This document shows positions 23,583 to 33,560 of a stretch of 64,000 bases of DNA, piece by piece. Both the position numbers and the translations under genes were made by a program. Origin of the DNA: an uncultured Oscillospiraceae bacterium (GTDB taxonomy: Bacteria > Bacillota > Clostridia > Oscillospirales > Oscillospiraceae); assembly GCA_947587025.1 (NCBI GenBank), contig CANPXW010000001.1:1-64000 (forward strand), written 5' to 3'. Under the pieces are notes generated by a model. The model was not told the DNA's origin, searched no databases, and saw only the letters and a program-made list of their open reading frames with translations. Every line of letters begins with the position of its first letter. The stretch's first letter is position 1.

Positions 23583-25637
23583 TCAGCGCAAAAACAGATA
23601 CATCACCACCGCCGCCAGGCCCAGGCCAAGCATCAGCAGGGAGAAGGATACGCTGGCGCGGACCATGCGCAGGGTGTCCCGGAACAGGGTCTGCCGCCGG
23701 GCCATGTACAGCACATAGTCCCGGTCCGGGTCCGGCTGCCGGTGCAGCAGCCGGTCCGCCCTGGCGGCGGCGCTGTTGAGCAAGCTGCCGGTATAGTAGG
23801 CGAAGCGGTAGCCCTCCGGCGCCGGCTGGGCCGGCTTCAGCTGCCGGTGGGTGGTCCGCCGGGCCAGCAGGATGAGTCCGTCGGTGACGTACTCCAGCAC
23901 CCGGCAGATAAAGCCGAACACCGCCGGCACGGCCCGGCTGACCAGGAAGGTGAGCAGCCCGTCGGAGAGCATGTTCAGCGCCCGGCACACCGCCCCGCAC
24001 AGGTCCGGCAGCAGCCGCAGCACCACCGGCTCGTAAACGAGCGTGAGCAGGTCCAGTTTCTTCGGCCAACGGTCGGCGTAGACGCGCCAGCCGTCCTTTT
24101 TTGTCATCAGCGCCCGGCGGATGAAGAGAAGATACAGAGCCGCGCCGATGGCGATGCTCACGCACCCGCCCTTGAGGTTGGCCAGGGAGAAGTAGGCCAC
24201 CGGGTGGGCGGGGCTGTGGCCGTGGAGGAACCCCTGGCCCAGGTCCGCCAGCTTATCCAGCGTCAGGTGGGGGAGCATGCCGAACAGGGGCATGATAAGC
24301 GCCGCGATGGCGAGCACTGCCGCCGTCAGCCGGGTGCAGTACCGGCCGGGGGCGTCGTACTTCGCCTGCAGGGACGCGTCGGCGCTGCGCTCCACGAACA
24401 GGCAGATGAACAGCTTGGTCATGTAGGCCACCGTCATGCCGCCGGTGAGCAGGAACAGCCACTCGATGACGCGGAAAAGGCCCGCCGCCTGGTGGACGGA
24501 CAGGAACGAAAGCGCCCAGCCCTGGCCCTCGTGCAGCAGCTCGATATACTCCACGATGCTCTCGTGCAGAAGGGTCTTGCTCACGTAGCCGCTGAAAAGG
24601 GGGATGCCGCCGATGCCCAGGGCCCCGGAGAGGAACGCCAGCTTCAAAAGGGGCTTTTTCCGGCCATAGCCCCGTATCTTGTTCAGGTCCAGCTCGTGCA
24701 GATTCATCACCACCACGCCGGCGGCCAGAAACAGGGTCAGCTTCAGGGTGGCGTGGTTGACCATGTGCAGCACCGTGCCCCGCACGGCCAGGGCGTTGTG
24801 CTCGCCCAGCAGGGCCTGCATGCCGATGCCCACGGCGATCATGCCCAGCTGGGACATGGAGGAGCAGGCCAGGGTGCGCTTTAAGTCCACCGAGAACATG
24901 GCCAGCGTCCCGCCCAGCAGCATGGTCACCGCGCCCAAGGCCACGATGAGCAGGCCCCAGGACGCGTCGCCGGCGAACACGTCCGCCGTCAGCACCAGCA
25001 GACCGAATACGCCGCTTTTCGTGATGATGCCCGACAGCAGCGCCGACGCCGGCGCGGGGGCCACCGGGTGGGCCATGGGCAGCCAGATGTGCAGCGGGAA
25101 CATGCCCGCCTTGGCCCCGAAGCCCACCAGTACGCATACACCCGCGATCCACAGCCATTTGCGCTGCTCCGCCGTGCCCTGCAGCAGCGCGGCGCAGGCG
25201 TCCCGCAGTCGGCCGATGGCGAGGGTGCCGGTCAGGTGGTACAGCAGGAATATGCCCATGAGGGAGACCAGCCCTCCGATCACCGCCACCGCCAGGTACA
25301 CCCCGCCGGCCCGCAGTGTGGCCGGCTTTTCGTCGTGGATGACGCACACGTAGCTTGCCAGGCTCATGATCTCAAAGAACACGAAGGTGGTGTACAGATC
25401 GTCGGACAGAAATACGCCCATGGTGGCCAGGTACGTCAGGGCCAGGAAAAACCAGTACCGGCCTTTGCGGCCGTAGTGGGCCAGATATTCCTTTGTGAAC
25501 AGGGAGGACATGGCCCACATGTAGGTGGTGACGGCGGCGAAAATGAGCCGGAAGCCGTCTATGCGGAAGGTGAGGCCCAGCCCGCATATTTCCGGCAGCC
25601 GGAGTGCGGCGTTTTGGAAAAACGCGTCCATATCCAT
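23583..25637 (-). CDS. ND5/MrpD-like proton-translocating subunit with C-terminal extension
   Basis: FFEIMSLASYVCV, GFGAKAGMFPLHIWLPMAHPVAPAPASALLSGIITKSG, LACSSMSQLGMI; ~180-aa extension with extra TMs. Confidence 0.88.
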   Translation of the reverse strand: MDMDAFFQNAALRLPEICGLGLTFRIDGFRLIFAAVTTYMWAMSSLFTKEYLAHYGRKGRYWFFLALTYLATMGVFLSDDLYTTFVFFEIMSLASYVCVIHDEKPATLRAGGVYLAVAVIGGLVSLMGIFLLYHLTGTLAIGRLRDACAALLQGTAEQRKWLWIAGVCVLVGFGAKAGMFPLHIWLPMAHPVAPAPASALLSGIITKSGVFGLLVLTADVFAGDASWGLLIVALGAVTMLLGGTLAMFSVDLKRTLACSSMSQLGMIAVGIGMQALLGEHNALAVRGTVLHMVNHATLKLTLFLAAGVVVMNLHELDLNKIRGYGRKKPLLKLAFLSGALGIGGIPLFSGYVSKTLLHESIVEYIELLHEGQGWALSFLSVHQAAGLFRVIEWLFLLTGGMTVAYMTKLFICLFVERSADASLQAKYDAPGRYCTRLTAAVLAIAALIMPLFGMLPHLTLDKLADLGQGFLHGHSPAHPVAYFSLANLKGGCVSIAIGAALYLLFIRRALMTKKDGWRVYADRWPKKLDLLTLVYEPVVLRLLPDLCGAVCRALNMLSDGLLTFLVSRAVPAVFGFICRVLEYVTDGLILLARRTTHRQLKPAQPAPEGYRFAYYTGSLLNSAAARADRLLHRQPDPDRDYVLYMARRQTLFRDTLRMVRASVSFSLLMLGLGLAAVVMYLFLR

Positions 25638-25650
25638 GTCCCTCCTTTGC

Positions 25651-27126
25651 TCAGAATAGCCCCGAGGCCACCCGCTCCAGCGCGGCCAGCACAGGGCCGG
25701 CCCATACGCCGAAGAGCACGGTGGCGGCGGAGAATACCCCCAGGGGCAGCAGCATCTGCCAGCTGGGGTCGGTATACCCGGCCAGGGCGGAGGCGTCCAC
25801 GTCCCGCTCCGGGAAGAAGGCACGCACCGCCGCAGTGAACAGATAGATGGCGGTCATCAGCGCCGAGTACAGCAGCACCAGCACCCCGGCCGCGCCCAGC
25901 GCTCCGCCCATGGCCAGCAGGTTCCGGGCCAGCAGGAATTTGCTGACGAACCCGGCGAACAGGGGGATGCCCGTCAGGCTAAGCGCCGCGACAGTGAACG
26001 CGGTGAACACCCGGGGCAGCCGCCGGCCCAGCCCGTCCAGCTCGTAGACGAACTCCCGTCCGGTCTGGTGGGTCACCGCGCCCACGCAGAAGAAGCCGTC
26101 GATCTTCATCACCGCGTGGAAGAGCATGTGGGCCATGCCCGCCAGCAGGCCGGCGGGGGTGAGGGTCATCACTCCCAGCAGGATGTAGGACAGATTGCTC
26201 ACCGTGGACCAGGCCAGCCGCCGCTTGAAGTGGGGCTCCCGCACGCCCATGGTGGAGGCGTAGACGATGGTGGCCATGGCGAACAGCAGGGCCACGGTCT
26301 GGGCCCAGGACCCGGCCAGTACCGACGGCCCCACGCAGTAAAAGGTGAAGCGCATGATGGCGAACACGCCGGACTTGACCACCGCCACCGCGTGCAGCAG
26401 CGCCGTCACCGGGGTAGGGGCCACGGAGGCCTCCGGCAGCCAGCTGTGGAAGGGGAAGATGGCCGCCTTCACGCCGAAGCCAAAGAAGCCCATCAGGTAG
26501 ATGAGGTACACCACGTTGTCGTGGTGGGCGATGCGCCCCAGGTCCAGGGTGCCGCCGTAGGTGAACTCCATGTCCCCGCAGTAGAGCACATAGAACACCA
26601 TGGCGATGAACGCGAAGGCCGTGCCGCCGATCATGTAGTAGAGGTACTTCCGGGTGGCCTTTTTGGCGGCGGGGGTCATGGTGTGCATCACCAGGGGCAG
26701 GGTGACCATGGTCAGCGTCTCGTAAAAGAGGTACATGGAGAAGATGTTCCCCGCCAGGGCCACGCCCAGGGTCACGCCATAGGTGATGGTGTAAAAGGCC
26801 AGAAAGGTGTTGGGCCGCTCCTCGTGGCGCATGTACTCGAAGGCGTAAAGCGTGGCCAGGGGCCACAGAAGGCTCACCAGCGCCGCGAAGAAGGTCCCCA
26901 GCCCGTCGATGCGCAGGGTCAGGGGCAGCCGCTCGCTGAGGGAGAAGAGGGTGAGGGTGTCCCGGGAGCCGTACAGCAGCAGCCACAGGGTCAGTCCCGT
27001 GGCGGCCAGCACCGAGGCCATCACGAACCGGTTGCGGGCCCGCTCGTGCCGGAAGGGCCGCAGCAGCATCGCCGTGCCGGCCAGCACCGGCAGCAGGATG
27101 GGGAGGGGGAGAAGATAGATGCTCAT
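25651..27126 (-). CDS. ND5/MrpD-like proton-translocating subunit
   Basis: LFYETLTMVTLPLVMHT; GFGVKAAIFPFHSWLPEASVAPTPVTALLHAVAVVKSG; RRLAWSTVSNLSYILLG. Confidence 0.9.
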   Translation of the reverse strand: MSIYLLPLPILLPVLAGTAMLLRPFRHERARNRFVMASVLAATGLTLWLLLYGSRDTLTLFSLSERLPLTLRIDGLGTFFAALVSLLWPLATLYAFEYMRHEERPNTFLAFYTITYGVTLGVALAGNIFSMYLFYETLTMVTLPLVMHTMTPAAKKATRKYLYYMIGGTAFAFIAMVFYVLYCGDMEFTYGGTLDLGRIAHHDNVVYLIYLMGFFGFGVKAAIFPFHSWLPEASVAPTPVTALLHAVAVVKSGVFAIMRFTFYCVGPSVLAGSWAQTVALLFAMATIVYASTMGVREPHFKRRLAWSTVSNLSYILLGVMTLTPAGLLAGMAHMLFHAVMKIDGFFCVGAVTHQTGREFVYELDGLGRRLPRVFTAFTVAALSLTGIPLFAGFVSKFLLARNLLAMGGALGAAGVLVLLYSALMTAIYLFTAAVRAFFPERDVDASALAGYTDPSWQMLLPLGVFSAATVLFGVWAGPVLAALERVASGLF

Positions 27127-27139
27127 GGCCGCGCCCCGC

Positions 27140-28615
27140 TCAGAACAGCAACCCCGCCAGGGCGTTGGCCGCGTCCAGCAGCGGACCGGGCCACACGCCC
27201 AGCCCCACGGCCAGCGCGGTCATCACGCCCATGGGGACCAGCATCCGCCAGCCCGGCTCGCACTTGCCCTGGGGCAGGTCCTGCTCCGACTTGTCCGGCA
27301 GAAAGCCCTGGATGGCGATGGTCAGCAGATACCCCGCCGTCAGCAGCGCGCTCACCAGCAGCACCGCCGGGCCCAGCCAGCGCACCACCGGTATCTCCGT
27401 GGCCAGCGCGCCCACCGCCAGGTACCACTTGCTCACGAAGGCGCTGGTGGGCGGGATGCCGATGAGGGTGATGGACACCAGGGTGAAGCACCACATGGTC
27501 ACGGGCATGGCCTTTCCGATGCCGGCCAGCTCCGTGACCCGCGTGCGGCCGGTCTTCATGATGACGGCGCCGGCGGCCAGGAACAGGGTGTCCTTCACCA
27601 GAGAGTGGAACACCACGTGCAATATGGCCCCCACGAAGGCCACGGGGTGCATCAGGCTCAGTCCGAACAGCACGTAGCTGACCTGGCTGACGGTGGACCA
27701 GGCCATGCGCTTTTTCAGCACGTCCTCCTTGTAGGCCAGCATGGAACCCATGAACACGGTGACGAGGGTCAGGGCGATCCACGCCGTCTGCACCCAGGTG
27801 CCCCGGAGCTTGTCCGGGCCGACCACGTAGTACACCGTGCGCAGCACGCCCAGCACGCCGGCCTTGGTGATGACGCCGGACAGCACCGCCGAGGCCGGCG
27901 CGGAGGCCACCGGGTGGGCGGTGGGCAGCCAGCCGTGCATGGGGAACATGCCCGCCTTGGTGGAGAAGCCCAGGATCATCAGGAACACCGCCGTCAGGCC
28001 CATCCCGTCCAGCGCCCCGGTAAGGCTGCCGCCGGGGACGAAGTCCATCCCATTGCCCTGGGAGGCGAACAGGAAAAAGCCGAACAGGGTCAAAAAGGCA
28101 CCGCCCATGGAGTAGAACAGGTATTTCAGCGCCGCCATCACCGCCTCGTGGCTGAGGCTGTGCAGCACCAGGGGCATGGAGGTGAGGGTCATCAGCTCGA
28201 AGAGGATGTAGTAGGTGAAGAAGTTGCCGGCCCAGCAGGCGGCGTTGAGCACTCCGCCCACGATGAGATACAGGCAGAAGAACCGGCCCTCGTCCTGCTC
28301 GTGGGACATGTACTCAAAAGCGGCCGTGCCCGCCATCAGCCACACGAAGGAAAAAAGCAGGGCAAAGAGCTTTCCCAGGGTGTCGGTCCGGAAAACGGCC
28401 TGCAGCCCCTCCGTCACGGTGAACAGAGGCAGGACCCTTTGCGCCGGGGAGAGGCAGACGGCCAGGGTGACGGCCAGGTCCACCGCCAGCACCGCCGCCG
28501 TGAGGCAGTGGATGTGCCGCAGGCTCTTCCATTTGACCAGGCCCACGGCAAGGCCCCCGGCCACGCTCAGCAGCAGGGGCAGCAGCAGCGCAAATGCGGG
28601 TACTGCGTTGGTCAT
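27140..28615 (-). CDS. ND5/MrpD-like proton-translocating subunit
   Basis: ILFELMTLTSMPLVLHS; GFSTKAGMFPMHGWLPTAHPVASAPASAVLSGVITKAG; RMAWSTVSQVSYVLFG. Confidence 0.9.
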   Translation of the reverse strand: MTNAVPAFALLLPLLLSVAGGLAVGLVKWKSLRHIHCLTAAVLAVDLAVTLAVCLSPAQRVLPLFTVTEGLQAVFRTDTLGKLFALLFSFVWLMAGTAAFEYMSHEQDEGRFFCLYLIVGGVLNAACWAGNFFTYYILFELMTLTSMPLVLHSLSHEAVMAALKYLFYSMGGAFLTLFGFFLFASQGNGMDFVPGGSLTGALDGMGLTAVFLMILGFSTKAGMFPMHGWLPTAHPVASAPASAVLSGVITKAGVLGVLRTVYYVVGPDKLRGTWVQTAWIALTLVTVFMGSMLAYKEDVLKKRMAWSTVSQVSYVLFGLSLMHPVAFVGAILHVVFHSLVKDTLFLAAGAVIMKTGRTRVTELAGIGKAMPVTMWCFTLVSITLIGIPPTSAFVSKWYLAVGALATEIPVVRWLGPAVLLVSALLTAGYLLTIAIQGFLPDKSEQDLPQGKCEPGWRMLVPMGVMTALAVGLGVWPGPLLDAANALAGLLF

Positions 28616-28629
28616 CTAGCATCCCTCCT

Positions 28630-30126
28630 TCATCCGAATACGGCCAGGCCCCTGGCCAGGGTCTCTATCACCGGGGGCGAGGCTACGCCCAGGGCTACGT
28701 TGAGCGCGATCAGCCCGGCGATGCCGGCGTTCTCAACGGGGGAGGCGTGGTAATCCTCCGCCCGGCGGTGGGAGGCGTCCACCGAGGTGTACAGCACCAG
28801 CACCATGCGCATGAAATACACCGCGTTGAGGGTGGTGCTCACCGCCAGGGCCACCCAGGCGGCGATCATCTTGCCGGGCACGGCGCTTGTGGCCGCCGCC
28901 GCGAACAGATACTTGGACACGAAGCCCGTCAGCAGGGGCATGCCGATCATGGACAGCGCCCCCACCGTGAAGCCCAGGCCCGCCAGCCGGTGGCGGTAGC
29001 CGGCGCCCCGCAGGGCCTCCCGGTCCGCCCGGCCGCCGGAGACCTCCGTCAGGCCGGGTATGCACAGAAACAGCAGCGCTTTCATGGCACCGTGGGAGAT
29101 CACGTGGAACAGCGCCGCCGTCACGCCCGCGTCCGTGCCCAGCCCCAGGCCCATGTAGATGTATCCGATCTGGGCCACGGAGGAGAAGGCGGTCATCCGG
29201 CGCACGTCGTTCTCCCGGATGGCGTCCACCGAGCCCAGCAGCATGCCAACCACACCCAGCACGAACAGCACGTCCATCATGTTCAGGGCCGCCTGGTTGT
29301 CGTTGGGCAGTACCCGGACCATCAGCTTTATCAGCAGCAGGATGTAGCCCTTGGACACCAGCCCGGACAGCACCGCCGACGCGGCGGGGGTGGCGTAGCC
29401 GTAGGCGTCCGGTATCCAGGTGTGGAAGGGGTAGAGCCCGCTCTTGACGCCCAGGCTCACCACCAGCAGGATGATGATGACCGTCAGGGGCAGGGTAAAG
29501 CGGCTGTCGGACACCAGCCCGGCCAGGGCCCGCTCCGCCGGGGACATGAGCAGCTGCCCGGTCACGGCGTAGAGAAGGCTCAGTCCTATCAGGAACAGCC
29601 CCGACCCCACCAGGCTCATGATCATGTACCGGGTGGCGGACACGTACACCCGCCCGGTCCGCCGGGCCATGATGAGCCCGCATGCGGCGATGGTGCATAT
29701 CTCGATGAACACGTAGGCGGTGAACAGGTCGTTGGTGTAGATGAGCGCCAGCAGGGCGCTGAGCATCAGGTCCAGCTGGATGAAGAACAGGTTCTGCTTG
29801 GACGGGGCGATGTCCCGGTCGATGTGGGCCAGGCCGCCCAGGACGGAGAGCAGCATCAGCAGGGAGAAGCAGACGGCCATGGCGGATTCCAGGGGGCCTA
29901 TGCGTATCTCGTTGCCCCAGGGAGCGGAGTAGTGGCCCATCATGTAGGTGTAGCTGTCCCCGGTGGCGGCGGTAAAGCCCAGCACGCCCGCCGACAGCGC
30001 CAGCACCGCCGCCGTCATGGCCAGGTGCGCCCGCTTGGCCCATTTGCCGCTCAGGGCGAAGCTGACGATGGCGCAGAACATGCTCAGGATGATGGAGAAG
30101 AAGGGGAAGTTCTGCACAAGGCTCAT
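28630..30126 (-). CDS. ND5/MrpD-like proton-translocating subunit
   Basis: YVFIEICTIAACGLIMAR; SLGVKSGLYPFHTWIPDAYGYATPAASAVLSGLVSKGY; RRMTAFSSVAQIGYIYMG. Confidence 0.9.
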   Translation of the reverse strand: MSLVQNFPFFSIILSMFCAIVSFALSGKWAKRAHLAMTAAVLALSAGVLGFTAATGDSYTYMMGHYSAPWGNEIRIGPLESAMAVCFSLLMLLSVLGGLAHIDRDIAPSKQNLFFIQLDLMLSALLALIYTNDLFTAYVFIEICTIAACGLIMARRTGRVYVSATRYMIMSLVGSGLFLIGLSLLYAVTGQLLMSPAERALAGLVSDSRFTLPLTVIIILLVVSLGVKSGLYPFHTWIPDAYGYATPAASAVLSGLVSKGYILLLIKLMVRVLPNDNQAALNMMDVLFVLGVVGMLLGSVDAIRENDVRRMTAFSSVAQIGYIYMGLGLGTDAGVTAALFHVISHGAMKALLFLCIPGLTEVSGGRADREALRGAGYRHRLAGLGFTVGALSMIGMPLLTGFVSKYLFAAAATSAVPGKMIAAWVALAVSTTLNAVYFMRMVLVLYTSVDASHRRAEDYHASPVENAGIAGLIALNVALGVASPPVIETLARGLAVFG

Positions 30127-30545
30127 GACGGCGTTCCCTCCCCGTTCCGGCCGGACAGGCGCAGAGTCTCGTCCGCCTCGCGGCGGCGCAGCAGCATCAT
30201 GATCTCGTCCAGATTCAGGGTGTGGTACTCCCGGTACAGGCATATGGTCAGCGCCATCATCACCGCGCTGACGGATACGGACACCACGATGCCCGTGAGC
30301 ACCAGGCCCGCAGGGATGGGGTTTATGTAGTGGGCCGCGTCCAGGATGCCGTCGGTGACGATGGGGGCGGCACGGCCGGCGATGTAGCCCTTGGCGGCCA
30401 GGAACAGGTACACCGCGCTGTCCATGATGTCCAGGCCGATGATCTTCTTCACCAGGTTCGGCTGCACCAGCAGGTCGATCATGCCGATCACGAACAGCAG
30501 CACCGAGGCGATCTCCTCAAAGTTTGTCAGGATGCTGGAGCCCAT
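30123..30545 (-). CDS. mrpC: MrpC/NuoK-like subunit
   Basis: Small 3-TM protein, NLVKKIIGLDIMDSAVYLFL and DAAHYINPIPAGLVLTGIVVSVSVSAVMMAL. Confidence 0.88.
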   Translation of the reverse strand: MGSSILTNFEEIASVLLFVIGMIDLLVQPNLVKKIIGLDIMDSAVYLFLAAKGYIAGRAAPIVTDGILDAAHYINPIPAGLVLTGIVVSVSVSAVMMALTICLYREYHTLNLDEIMMLLRRREADETLRLSGRNGEGTPS

Positions 30546-30546
30546 G

Positions 30547-31509
30547 CTAGAAGCCCCCCTTCCGGAACATGACGTAGAAGCAGTACATGGTACAGGCCAC
30601 CACGACGCCCACGCATATGTTCAGATACACGATCAGCCCCCCGCTGAGGATGGCTCCCGGCACGCCGGGGGTAATGAAGCTGGAAAGGTGGTTGGCGCCG
30701 GTGTAGAAGGAGTAGCTCTTGGCGAAGCAGTAGAAGGTCAGCGCCGACACGGTGAGCAGCTTGACCGTCGTCTCGTTCATAAACCGCCCTGTGCGCTCAA
30801 AGCCGAAGGCGGTCAGGTACAGCACCAGCCCCGTGCCGATGATGGCCCCGCCGGAAAAGCCGCCGCCGGGGGAGATGTGGCCGTTGAGCACCACGTATAT
30901 GCCGAGGACCAGGCTGACGGGCACCAGCACGCGGGCGGCCATCTGCAAAATGACCTCCCGGTGGGGCTCGAAGTATCGGTCGGACATATCCTCCGCCGCC
31001 ATAGAGTGGGGGTCCTCCTCCTTGTCCACCCGCAGCAGCATCAGCACGCAGCACACCGCGATGAACAGCACGCAGCTCTCGCCAAAGGTGTCGAAGGCCC
31101 GGTAGTCCAGTATCATGCCCGCGACGATGTTCACCGCGCCGGTCTCCTCCAGACCCTGCTCGATGTACCGCCGTGCCACCTCGTTGTGCTCCGGGGCGGT
31201 GTAGTCGCCGAACTGGGGCAGCCAGCTGACTGTCACCAGCAGCAGCGCCGCCAGAAACACCGCCAGCAGTCCCGCCGCCGCCAGATATACCCGCCGGAAG
31301 CCCCGCAGACGGGTGTCCAGACCCAGCTCGTAGCGGTCGTCACGCTCCGTCTGGGCGGCGTACTTGCGCAGCTTCTGCAGCTCATCCCGGGGGGCGAAGT
31401 CCGGTTCCCGCAGCTCCAGTCTGCCTGCGGTGGGGTCATATTCTCCCCGCCGCCAGCGGGCCAGCTTGTCCCAGCGGCTGCCGGCGTATCTGGGATCCTC
31501 TCTGCTCAT
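30547..31509 (-). CDS. mrpB: MnhB/MrpB-like subunit with N-terminal extension
   Basis: GIYVVLNGHISPGGGFSGGAIIGTGLVLYL is the MnhB signature. Confidence 0.88.
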   Translation of the reverse strand: MSREDPRYAGSRWDKLARWRRGEYDPTAGRLELREPDFAPRDELQKLRKYAAQTERDDRYELGLDTRLRGFRRVYLAAAGLLAVFLAALLLVTVSWLPQFGDYTAPEHNEVARRYIEQGLEETGAVNIVAGMILDYRAFDTFGESCVLFIAVCCVLMLLRVDKEEDPHSMAAEDMSDRYFEPHREVILQMAARVLVPVSLVLGIYVVLNGHISPGGGFSGGAIIGTGLVLYLTAFGFERTGRFMNETTVKLLTVSALTFYCFAKSYSFYTGANHLSSFITPGVPGAILSGGLIVYLNICVGVVVACTMYCFYVMFRKGGF

Positions 31510-31521
31510 AGCGCCACCCCC

Positions 31522-31800
31522 TCAGTCCTGCTCGCCGTCCCGGTCGTCATCCGGCCGGGCGGTGGTCTGGATGGAGCGTATCTTCTTGAGCATGATGTAA
31601 AAGAGCATGCCGGTGACGCCGGCGCCCACGGCGGCCTCGGTGATGGCCAGGTCCGGAGACTCCAGAATGAGCCATATCACGGCCATCACCAGGCTGAAGG
31701 CCATGTAGATGACCACCGACGTGAGCAGCCGCTTGGAAAAGCTGGCCGCCACGGCGCACACGATCAGCGACGATAGCAAAATGATGCGCAGCGCGGTCAT
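31522..31800 (-). CDS. DUF4040 / MbhD-like subunit
   Basis: LLTSVVIYMAFSLVMAVIWLILESPDLAITEAAVGAGVTGMLFYIMLKK. Confidence 0.88.
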   Translation of the reverse strand: MTALRIILLSSLIVCAVAASFSKRLLTSVVIYMAFSLVMAVIWLILESPDLAITEAAVGAGVTGMLFYIMLKKIRSIQTTARPDDDRDGEQD

Positions 31801-32156
31801 TTCCCGTCCCTCCCTTCGGAATGCAGCTGGTCCAGCGGCAGGATACGGCAGTCCTCCTCCAGCCGGTCGTTGGTGGACGTCTCCAGCGCGGACAGCAGAT
31901 GGCTGCACACGGGAGAGGACAGCCAGAACAGCACCGCGATGAGCAGCGCCTTGACGGTGTTCAGGGACCAGCCGTAGAGGACGACCAGCCCGGCCGTCAC
32001 CAGCGGCAGGCCCAGACTGTCCCCGATGGCCGCCGCGTGCAGGCGGTTGAGCACGTACCGGATGCGGAACACGCCCCAGGTGCTCACGGCCATGGCAGCC
32101 ACGCCGGCGGCGATCAGTACGGCCGCCGGGATGAAACGCCAGATGGGAACGCTCAT
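31797..32156 (-). CDS. mrpG: Monovalent cation/H+ antiporter subunit G-like
   Basis: VSTWGVFRIRYVLNRLHAAAIGDSLGLPLVTAGLVVLYG. Confidence 0.85.
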   Translation of the reverse strand: MSVPIWRFIPAAVLIAAGVAAMAVSTWGVFRIRYVLNRLHAAAIGDSLGLPLVTAGLVVLYGWSLNTVKALLIAVLFWLSSPVCSHLLSALETSTNDRLEEDCRILPLDQLHSEGRDGK

Positions 32157-32500
32157 GGCCTGTCCTCCTCTCTCCGCTCGGCCCGGCGCTGGGCGAACAG
32201 ATGCTTTTTCTCTCGGTAGATGCCGATGTATATCTTCGTCAGCACGATCACCGACACGAAGCTGATGACCGCGTAGACCAGCGCCACGTCCAGCAGCACC
32301 GGCTCGTCCAGCAGCGCCGCCAGGATGGCGATCATGGCGATGGTCATGGTGCCGATCATATTCACGGCCATGATGCGGTCGGCCAGCTTGGGCCCCCGGA
32401 TGGCCCGGACCAGGCACAGCACCGTCAGTGTCCCCAGCACCAGCAGGCAGCCCATGAAAAAGGCCGAGGCAGGACCCGCTCTCACAGCGCCGCCTCCCAT
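32153..32500 (-). CDS. mrpF: Monovalent cation/H+ antiporter subunit F-like
   Basis: LCLVRAIRGPKLADRIMAVNMIGTMTIAMIAILAALLDEPVLLDVALVYAVISFVSVIVLTK. Exact start uncertain. Confidence 0.88.
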   Translation of the reverse strand: MGGGAVRAGPASAFFMGCLLVLGTLTVLCLVRAIRGPKLADRIMAVNMIGTMTIAMIAILAALLDEPVLLDVALVYAVISFVSVIVLTKIYIGIYREKKHLFAQRRAERREEDRP

Positions 32501-32946
32501 CTGCGCAGCAGCTGTACGAAGCCGCCGTCGTCCAGACCGTCGGCCATGGTCCGGTCATAGCAGTGGACCTGGAACTGGCCGTCGTGCATGTCCACGGTGA
32601 TGGTGCCGGGGGTGAGGGTGATGGAGCTTGCCAGCACCGCCTGAGCCAGATGGGTCCGCAGCGGGGGACGGAATGTGACCAGCACCGGCTCGGGGATGTC
32701 CCGGTGGTCGAAGATGTACCGTGCCATGGTCAGGCTGGACAGGGCGATCTCTTTGACGAGCAGCCCGGCGTAGCGCGCCGCCAGGGGCAGGCTCTTCAGG
32801 GCCAGCCAGTCGTACCGGGGCCGCCAGCCCAGGCAGCGGCACGCGAACAAATACAGGGCCGCGCTGATGGCCAGGCCGAACACGGCGATCTCCGCCGTCA
32901 TCCGGCCGTTCAGCACGACCCAGAACAAAAATACCAGCACTGCCAT
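32482..32946 (-). CDS. mrpE: Monovalent cation/H+ antiporter subunit E-like
   Basis: LPLAARYAGLLVKEIALSSLTMARYIF...TLTPGTITVDMHDGQFQVHCYD. Confidence 0.88.
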   Translation of the reverse strand: MAVLVFLFWVVLNGRMTAEIAVFGLAISAALYLFACRCLGWRPRYDWLALKSLPLAARYAGLLVKEIALSSLTMARYIFDHRDIPEPVLVTFRPPLRTHLAQAVLASSITLTPGTITVDMHDGQFQVHCYDRTMADGLDDGGFVQLLRRWEAAL

Positions 32947-33229
32947 AAGAAAAACGCCTCCCGCCCAAGCGTTGTGACACATATTTTTATTGATTTAGTA
33001 TTTTACACATATACATTATGTCTGAGATAAGAGTTTCTGTCAATACCAAACAATTGCAAAAGAGAGTTTTTTCTTGCGGCGGGCGGTTTTTGGCTTGTGA
33101 TGGCGGGAAAGCTGTGCTATAATCTCTTTGTCTGTACATGGGCAAAGACGGGCCCCTGAGCTGTTTTCGCGGGGCGTGATGTCTTAGAGCATGGAAGGAT
33201 GAATCTACACCGCGAGCGGAGCGCAAACG

Positions 33230-33556
33230 ATGGCAAATGCACTGCGTAAACTGAACAGGCGGCAGCTGCTGGAGCTGCTGATCGCCCAGGGCAAGGATCT
33301 GGAAGAACAGAAGGCGGCCGCCCAGGCTGCCCAGGAGCGTGTGGCGGAGCTGGAGGCAAAGCTGGAACGGCTGGCTGCGGCGGCATTGGACGCGGCGGCG
33401 ATCGTGGACGAGGCCAAGCAGGAGGCGGACGTCTACCGCCAGACCATGCACGCCGAGGCGGAGCAGGAGGCGGCGGCCATCCTGGCCAAGGCCAGGAGCG
33501 CGCGGCCGGCGGATGAGCCCGACGCGGAACAGCCCGGCGGCGCCGAAGAGGACTGA
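33230..33556 (+). CDS. Small coiled-coil protein preceding signal peptidase
   Basis: Ala/Glu-rich heptads, RRQLLELLIAQGKDLEEQKAAAQAAQERVAELEAKLERL. Confidence 0.75.
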   Translation: MANALRKLNRRQLLELLIAQGKDLEEQKAAAQAAQERVAELEAKLERLAAAALDAAAIVDEAKQEADVYRQTMHAEAEQEAAAILAKARSARPADEPDAEQPGGAEED

Positions 33557-33560
33557 GTCT

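Noticed and set aside
23574-32219. Long plus-strand ORFs (e.g. 23574-24884, 26068-27465, 27119-28753, 28594-30330, 30391-31776) antisense to the antiporter cluster
   Set aside because: Shadow ORFs of conserved minus-strand membrane proteins; composition rich in H/Q/G/R with no plausible fold.
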